Shown in pieces: positions 62,592-64,000 of a stretch of 64,000 bases of DNA. Location: NCBI GenBank assembly GCA_016706365.1, contig JADJJU010000003.1:310001-374000 (forward strand). Direction: 5' to 3'. The notes under the pieces are model-generated. The model ran no database searches and was not told the DNA's origin. It saw only the letters and a program-made list of their open reading frames with translations. This DNA comes from Saprospiraceae bacterium. GTDB taxonomy: Bacteria > Bacteroidota > Bacteroidia > Chitinophagales > Saprospiraceae. Made by a program: the position numbers and the translations under genes. The number at the start of each line of letters is the position of its first letter. Position 1 is the stretch's first letter.

Positions 62592-64000
62592 ATGAAGAAA
62601 ATGTACAGTACTCTGGCGCTCCTTTGCGCTCCCTTACTATTGCTTGCACAGGAATCCCAGGGTTGGGATGAGCGGATTAATAATTTCTTTGCTCCTATTT
62701 CTACAGCAGTTTCAAACGTAGTATTTTACTCAGTTCAGGTTACAGAAGGGGTAAGTGCTCCTATAGTTGTTTTTATTTTAATAGGTGGAGCGATATATTT
62801 TACTATCTATTTTAGATTAGTAAATCTAAGGAAATTTGGGGTTGCGCTGAACATTGTTCGGGGTAAATATAAAGGAGTAGAAAAGAATGGAGGAGGCGCC
62901 TCAGAAAAAGCAGCAGTGCTTATAACAGATGGAGATATAGTTGGTACGATAAGAGATGAAGGCGCTCAGGGTGAGGTTAGCCATTTTCAGGCATTATCAT
63001 CTGCATTGTCAGCAACTGTAGGATTAGGAAATATTGCGGGAGTTGCTATTGCAATGAGTATTGGTGGGCCCGGTGCTACATTTTGGATGATCATTGCGGG
63101 TTTACTGGGAATGTCTTCCAAGTTTGTTGAATGTACGCTGGGTGTAAAATACAGAGATATTGGACCTGATGGAACTGTATATGGAGGACCAATGTATTAC
63201 CTGAAGAAAGGACTTGCAGAAAAAGGCTGGCCCGGAGTTGGAAAGTTCCTGGCGATATTTTTTGCAATTATGTGCGTTGGAGGTTCAATCGGTGGTGGTA
63301 ATATGTTTCAGGCCAATCAGGCAGCACAGCAGTTTCTGGGTACTTTCAATTTGGGTGGCGATTCCAGTGGCCTTATTTTCGGCATAGTTATAATGATATT
63401 AGTTGGAATAGTGATCATCGGAGGAATCAAACGAATAGGTAAAGTAGCGGAGAAGATTGTACCATTTATGGCTGTATTATATGTTGCTGCGGCATTAATT
63501 ATATTGTTTGTAAAAATAGCAGATGTACCTGCTGCATTAGGACTTATTATGACAGAAGCATTTAATCCTACTGCAATTACAGGTGGTTTAATTGGTGTTT
63601 TGATCACCGGTTTCAGAAGGGCTGCATTCTCGAATGAGGCAGGAGTAGGTTCCGCTGCAATAGCTCACTCAGCGGTAAGGACTTCTTATCCGGCGAGCGA
63701 GGGTCTTGTTTCTTTATTAGAACCATTTATCGATACTGTTGTGATTTGCACAATGACTGCATTGGTAATTGTAGTAACAAATGTTGATGGAAACTTTATT
63801 CAATACGGTAATGCTGTAAGTGATGGTGTTGGGATTACTTCTTTTGCATTTGAATCTACCATTCCGGGATTCAAGTATACTTACCATTGCTGTTGTATTA
63901 TTTGCATTTTCCACAATGTTAAGTTGGTCCTATTATGGGTTACAAGCCTGGAAATTTTTATTTGGAAGATCCAATACCTCTGATTACACATATAAAATTA
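62592..64000 (+). CDS. AGCS-family alanine/glycine:cation symporter, partial, with a late frameshift
   Basis: This is a multispanning inner-membrane transporter with a signal-like first segment (MKKMYSTLALLCAPLLLLAQ). Family landmarks: SATVGLGNIAGVAIAMSIGGPGATFWM, GTVYGGPMYYLKKGL, GGNMFQANQ and NEAGVGSAAIAHSAV. It imports alanine, glycine or similar amino acids with Na+ or H+. Near 63875-63879 the frame shifts: the expected GFKYILTIAVVLFAFSTMLSWSYYGLQAWK can be read only after adding TA (TATATA contracted to TATA) or removing one base. The gene continues beyond the window, so the C-terminus is absent. Confidence 0.88.

Overview
The window is AT-rich chromosomal DNA from a Bacteroidota bacterium, most likely a Saprospiria/Chitinophagia-type lineage. 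Supporting signs are type IX secretion (T9SS) C-terminal sorting domains on three large exported proteins, a PorP/SprF-family protein, a SPOR protein with an HU-like N-terminus, a TonB-dependent receptor, several outer-membrane beta-barrels, starts that mostly lack Shine-Dalgarno sequences, and Bacteroidota-type TAnnTTTG -7 elements. No rRNA, tRNA, CRISPR array, origin or phage was seen.

Layout. 0.2-6.7 kb: a MbnP/MbnH-like pair (copper-binding-type protein plus diheme peroxidase), a beta-propeller T9SS cargo protein, an FMN-binding protein and pdxH. 6.8-12.2 kb: an IS1595-like transposase ORF whose catalytic residues look lost, an AhpD-like protein, and a minus-strand cassette of methyltransferase, GT2 glycosyltransferase and a large GT-C-like membrane protein. 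12.5-23.7 kb: the most interesting region, nine tightly packed co-directional genes encoding a membrane protein, an RnfD/UnbU-like membrane domain fused to an FG-GAP/UnbV domain, two fatty-acid desaturase-like di-iron enzymes, a Rieske oxygenase, a B12-type radical SAM enzyme, a GNAT-like protein, a GH3-type acyl-adenylating enzyme and a double-GNAT protein. This reads as an undescribed pathway that makes an oxidised, desaturated acyl product joined to an amine. 23.8-32.1 kb: rtcB, a DUF3820 protein, a padR-pspC operon, a PorP/SprF protein, a cystathionine beta-synthase-type enzyme and a LysM protein. 32.5-44.7 kb: a four-repeat DUF4394 T9SS protein, a vanadium haloperoxidase/PAP2 gene with an internal stop, a MORN lipoprotein, a cytochrome-like lipoprotein, an esterase, a frameshifted bacilliredoxin, and an operon SPOR-kdsA-FAD oxidoreductase (split by a stop)-DoxX. 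44.8-64 kb: M1 peptidase, PfkB kinase, a collapsed NtrC regulator, a frameshifted SLC13 transporter, beta-barrel proteins, an Ntn hydrolase-DUF2141 fusion, a TonB receptor, a GIN-domain protein, an RsmF-like RNA methyltransferase with three frameshifts, and an AGCS symporter that runs off the end.

Quality. From about 32 kb onward many otherwise good genes are broken by single-base losses in homopolymers or by single in-frame stops, while the 0-32 kb half looks intact. This is better explained by uncorrected sequencing error (or local relaxed selection) than by independent pseudogenisation of housekeeping genes. Intergenic regions carry several palindromic and REP-like elements and Bacteroidota-style low-complexity repeats.
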